7,960 bases of DNA from Planctomycetota bacterium (lineage in GTDB: Bacteria > Planctomycetota > SZUA-567). The notes beneath the pieces are model-generated. The model worked only from the letters and a program-made list of their open reading frames with translations. It made no database searches and was not told the DNA's origin. Of the stretch, positions 6,897-7,960 are shown one piece after another. A program made the translations under genes and the position numbers. Numbering within the stretch: position 1 is the stretch's first letter; each line of letters starts with the position of its first letter. The stretch spans positions 1 to 7,960 of the forward strand of contig JAITKH010000250.1 of assembly GCA_031278535.1 (NCBI GenBank), written 5' to 3'.

Positions 6897-6925
6897 AAAA
6901 TATGTTTCTTCGTCCAATCTGTCAA
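6897..6925 (-). promoter_or_regulatory. Sigma70-type promoter of argB-argD
   Basis: On the minus strand TTGACA (plus-strand 6920-6925) is followed by exactly 17 bases and TATTTT (6897-6902, 4 of 6 consensus). Start of transcription would be near 6890, giving an argB leader of about 75 bases. The -35 box begins 5 bases after the GNAT stop codon, so there is no room for an intervening terminator and argB-argD may be read from both this and an upstream promoter. I found no obvious arginine-repressor box. Confidence 0.65.
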
Positions 6926-6930
6926 GTCCG

Positions 6931-7911
6931 CTATCCAAAAAGTTTGAAAAATCGGTTGCCGCCGGCCGGAGACGGCGGAATGCGGTGAAGCATTGCCGTC
7001 TCGGCCACGTGCCGGAATCCAAGCCCCCGGTAGAGCGCCACCGCCGGATGGTTATCGGCATAGACATGGATTTCAAGGAATTCGCCGCCAAGCGACGCTA
7101 CATGCTCCATCAGCCGCGACAGGTTGACCGAAGCGTACCCGCGTCTCTGGCGATCGGGCGACGTGTTCACCCCAAAAAGGCTGAACAATGCCCGTCCGTC
7201 CGCCTCCGATTCGCCGTCCATGAAGGCGAAGACCGCCCGCGACAGGACGTCTCCATTTGGAAGCGCAAGATTGTGATCCCAAAGATCCCGCCCTCGAAAC
7301 ACCTGATCCAGCCAGGTTTCCTCCCGGCGGGGGGAGCAGCGGACAACCGTCCCCGGCGGCATTCGGCGAAGACGGACTGCGGAAAGATCGGCCCGCATGA
7401 CAATGCTTTTCCTGACCATCATGAAACCGGCCCGGCGGAAAAGGCGATACAGCTCCGGTTCCGACAGGAACACCCCGGAACGTTCCGAGCCGTCGGCGAG
7501 ACTGTTGTAGGCGAAGCCATAGGGCCACGCCCCCATGGCGTCCACCAGCCTCAGGCCCGGCTTCTGCCTGGACAGAAAATCAAGACCGTCGCCCAGGAGA
7601 CGTCCGCCCAAACCCTGGCGGCGAAAGGGACGATCCACCAGGAGCATTTCAATCACGCCGGAACTGCCGGCAATCGCGTCGTTGATGATGTTGGCATGCA
7701 AGATGCCGGCAAGATTACCCGACTTGGTCCTTGCCGCCCGCATCGCCCCTATCCCGGATCCGTCCGCCGCAAAAAGATTTTTTTGAAGGAGTTCGCAGTT
7801 CCAGAACCGAAAAGAATGGCGATCGACCGAATTCCGGTTCCACAGATCCGCCACTTCCCGAAGCAGTCCGGGAGGAAAATTGACGGTCCAATTGTCCAAT
7901 ACGAAGGACAT
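6931..7911 (-). CDS. Tandem-GNAT N-acetyltransferase
   Basis: The 326-residue protein contains two acetyl-CoA-dependent GNAT domains in series. In the first (about 1-170) the CoA-pyrophosphate loop reads RRQGLGGRLL (98-106) after a beta-strand VIEMLLVD (87-94), ending in YRLFRRAGF (155-163). In the second (about 185-312) the strand LFSLFGV (242-248) leads to RQRRGYA (254-260), then the typical ADNHPAVALYRGLGF (285-299). Both loops look intact. Tandem GNATs include mycothiol synthase MshD and many uncharacterised proteins; substrate is not readable from sequence. No signal peptide or membrane segment is seen, so it is probably cytoplasmic. The ATG at 7911 has AAGG 6 bases before it. The gene ends 114 bases before argB on the same strand, which allows a role near N-acetylglutamate metabolism, but argB has its own promoter, so the link may be positional only. 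Confidence 0.9.
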   Translation of the reverse strand: MSFVLDNWTVNFPPGLLREVADLWNRNSVDRHSFRFWNCELLQKNLFAADGSGIGAMRAARTKSGNLAGILHANIINDAIAGSSGVIEMLLVDRPFRRQGLGGRLLGDGLDFLSRQKPGLRLVDAMGAWPYGFAYNSLADGSERSGVFLSEPELYRLFRRAGFMMVRKSIVMRADLSAVRLRRMPPGTVVRCSPRREETWLDQVFRGRDLWDHNLALPNGDVLSRAVFAFMDGESEADGRALFSLFGVNTSPDRQRRGYASVNLSRLMEHVASLGGEFLEIHVYADNHPAVALYRGLGFRHVAETAMLHRIPPSPAGGNRFFKLFG

Positions 7912-7947
7912 TCTCCGCCTTCCAATCTGGCCGCCGGATAAGGAGCG

Positions 7948-7953
7948 ATTATA
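7948..7953 (-). promoter_or_regulatory. Putative -10 box of the GNAT gene promoter
   Basis: A perfect TATAAT reads on the minus strand (plus-strand ATTATA), 36 bases before the GNAT ATG. The matching -35 box would lie near 7971-7976, outside the window, so the promoter cannot be completed. Confidence 0.45.
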
Positions 7954-7960
7954 GCGATTG

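Noticed and set aside
5875..7941. Plus-strand 688-codon open frame opposite argB and the GNAT gene
   Set aside because: It lies antisense to two strongly conserved genes, has no homologous motifs and is rich in Arg, Gly, Pro and His; it is a shadow frame caused by GC-rich codon bias.
1..7960. CRISPR array, tRNA/rRNA genes, insertion sequences, attachment sites
   Set aside because: Read for spaced direct repeats, tRNA-like cloverleaf ends, transposase motifs and terminal repeats; none seen.

Overview
The window is GC-rich (roughly 58-60% by eye), densely coding bacterial chromosome. The likely source is the Planctomycetota-Verrucomicrobiota-Lentisphaerota (PVC) superphylum or a close neighbour. 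This rests on recalled sequence styles, not on a search. The first gene ends in a segment shaped like the pseudopilin-type proteins that are very abundant in PVC genomes. The N-acetylglutamate kinase has a glycine loop (YGGGRKIS) resembling verrucomicrobial versions more than the common HGGGPQI form. Genus-level placement is not possible.

Layout. Positions 1-2195 on the plus strand hold two overlapping genes: the 3' part of an unidentified protein gene and tgt (queuosine tRNA-guanine transglycosylase), joined by an ATGA stop/start overlap. From 2200 to 7911 every gene is on the minus strand. In transcription order these are a tandem-GNAT acetyltransferase (7911-6931), argB (6816-5902), argD (5887-4697), an HpcH/HpaI-family aldolase (4474-3689) and proA (3468-2200). 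tgt and proA converge with only 4 bases between their stop codons.

Function. argB and argD catalyse consecutive-but-one steps of arginine/ornithine synthesis (N-acetylglutamate phosphorylation, then transamination of N-acetylglutamate semialdehyde). proA makes glutamate-5-semialdehyde for proline. The minus strand is therefore mostly glutamate-family amino acid biosynthesis. The GNAT protein just upstream of argB could be an accessory acetyltransferase or a stand-in for N-acetylglutamate synthase, but this is only a context guess. The aldolase has complete active-site residues but no identifiable substrate.

Regulation. A well-formed sigma70-type promoter (TTGACA, 17-base spacer, TATTTT) lies between the GNAT gene and argB. 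A weaker one with a perfect TTGACA precedes the aldolase, in a 222-base gap that also holds two inverted repeats and a 7-base direct repeat around the -10 region. A perfect TATAAT lies upstream of the GNAT gene at the window edge. This suggests three transcription units on the minus strand: GNAT, argB-argD and aldolase-proA.

Overall this is ordinary core metabolism. I saw no CRISPR array, mobile element, tRNA or rRNA, defence system or secondary-metabolite cluster, and nothing I would call a new system. The most useful loose ends are the hybrid first gene, the GNAT-argB linkage, the tgt active-site substitution and the aldolase upstream region.
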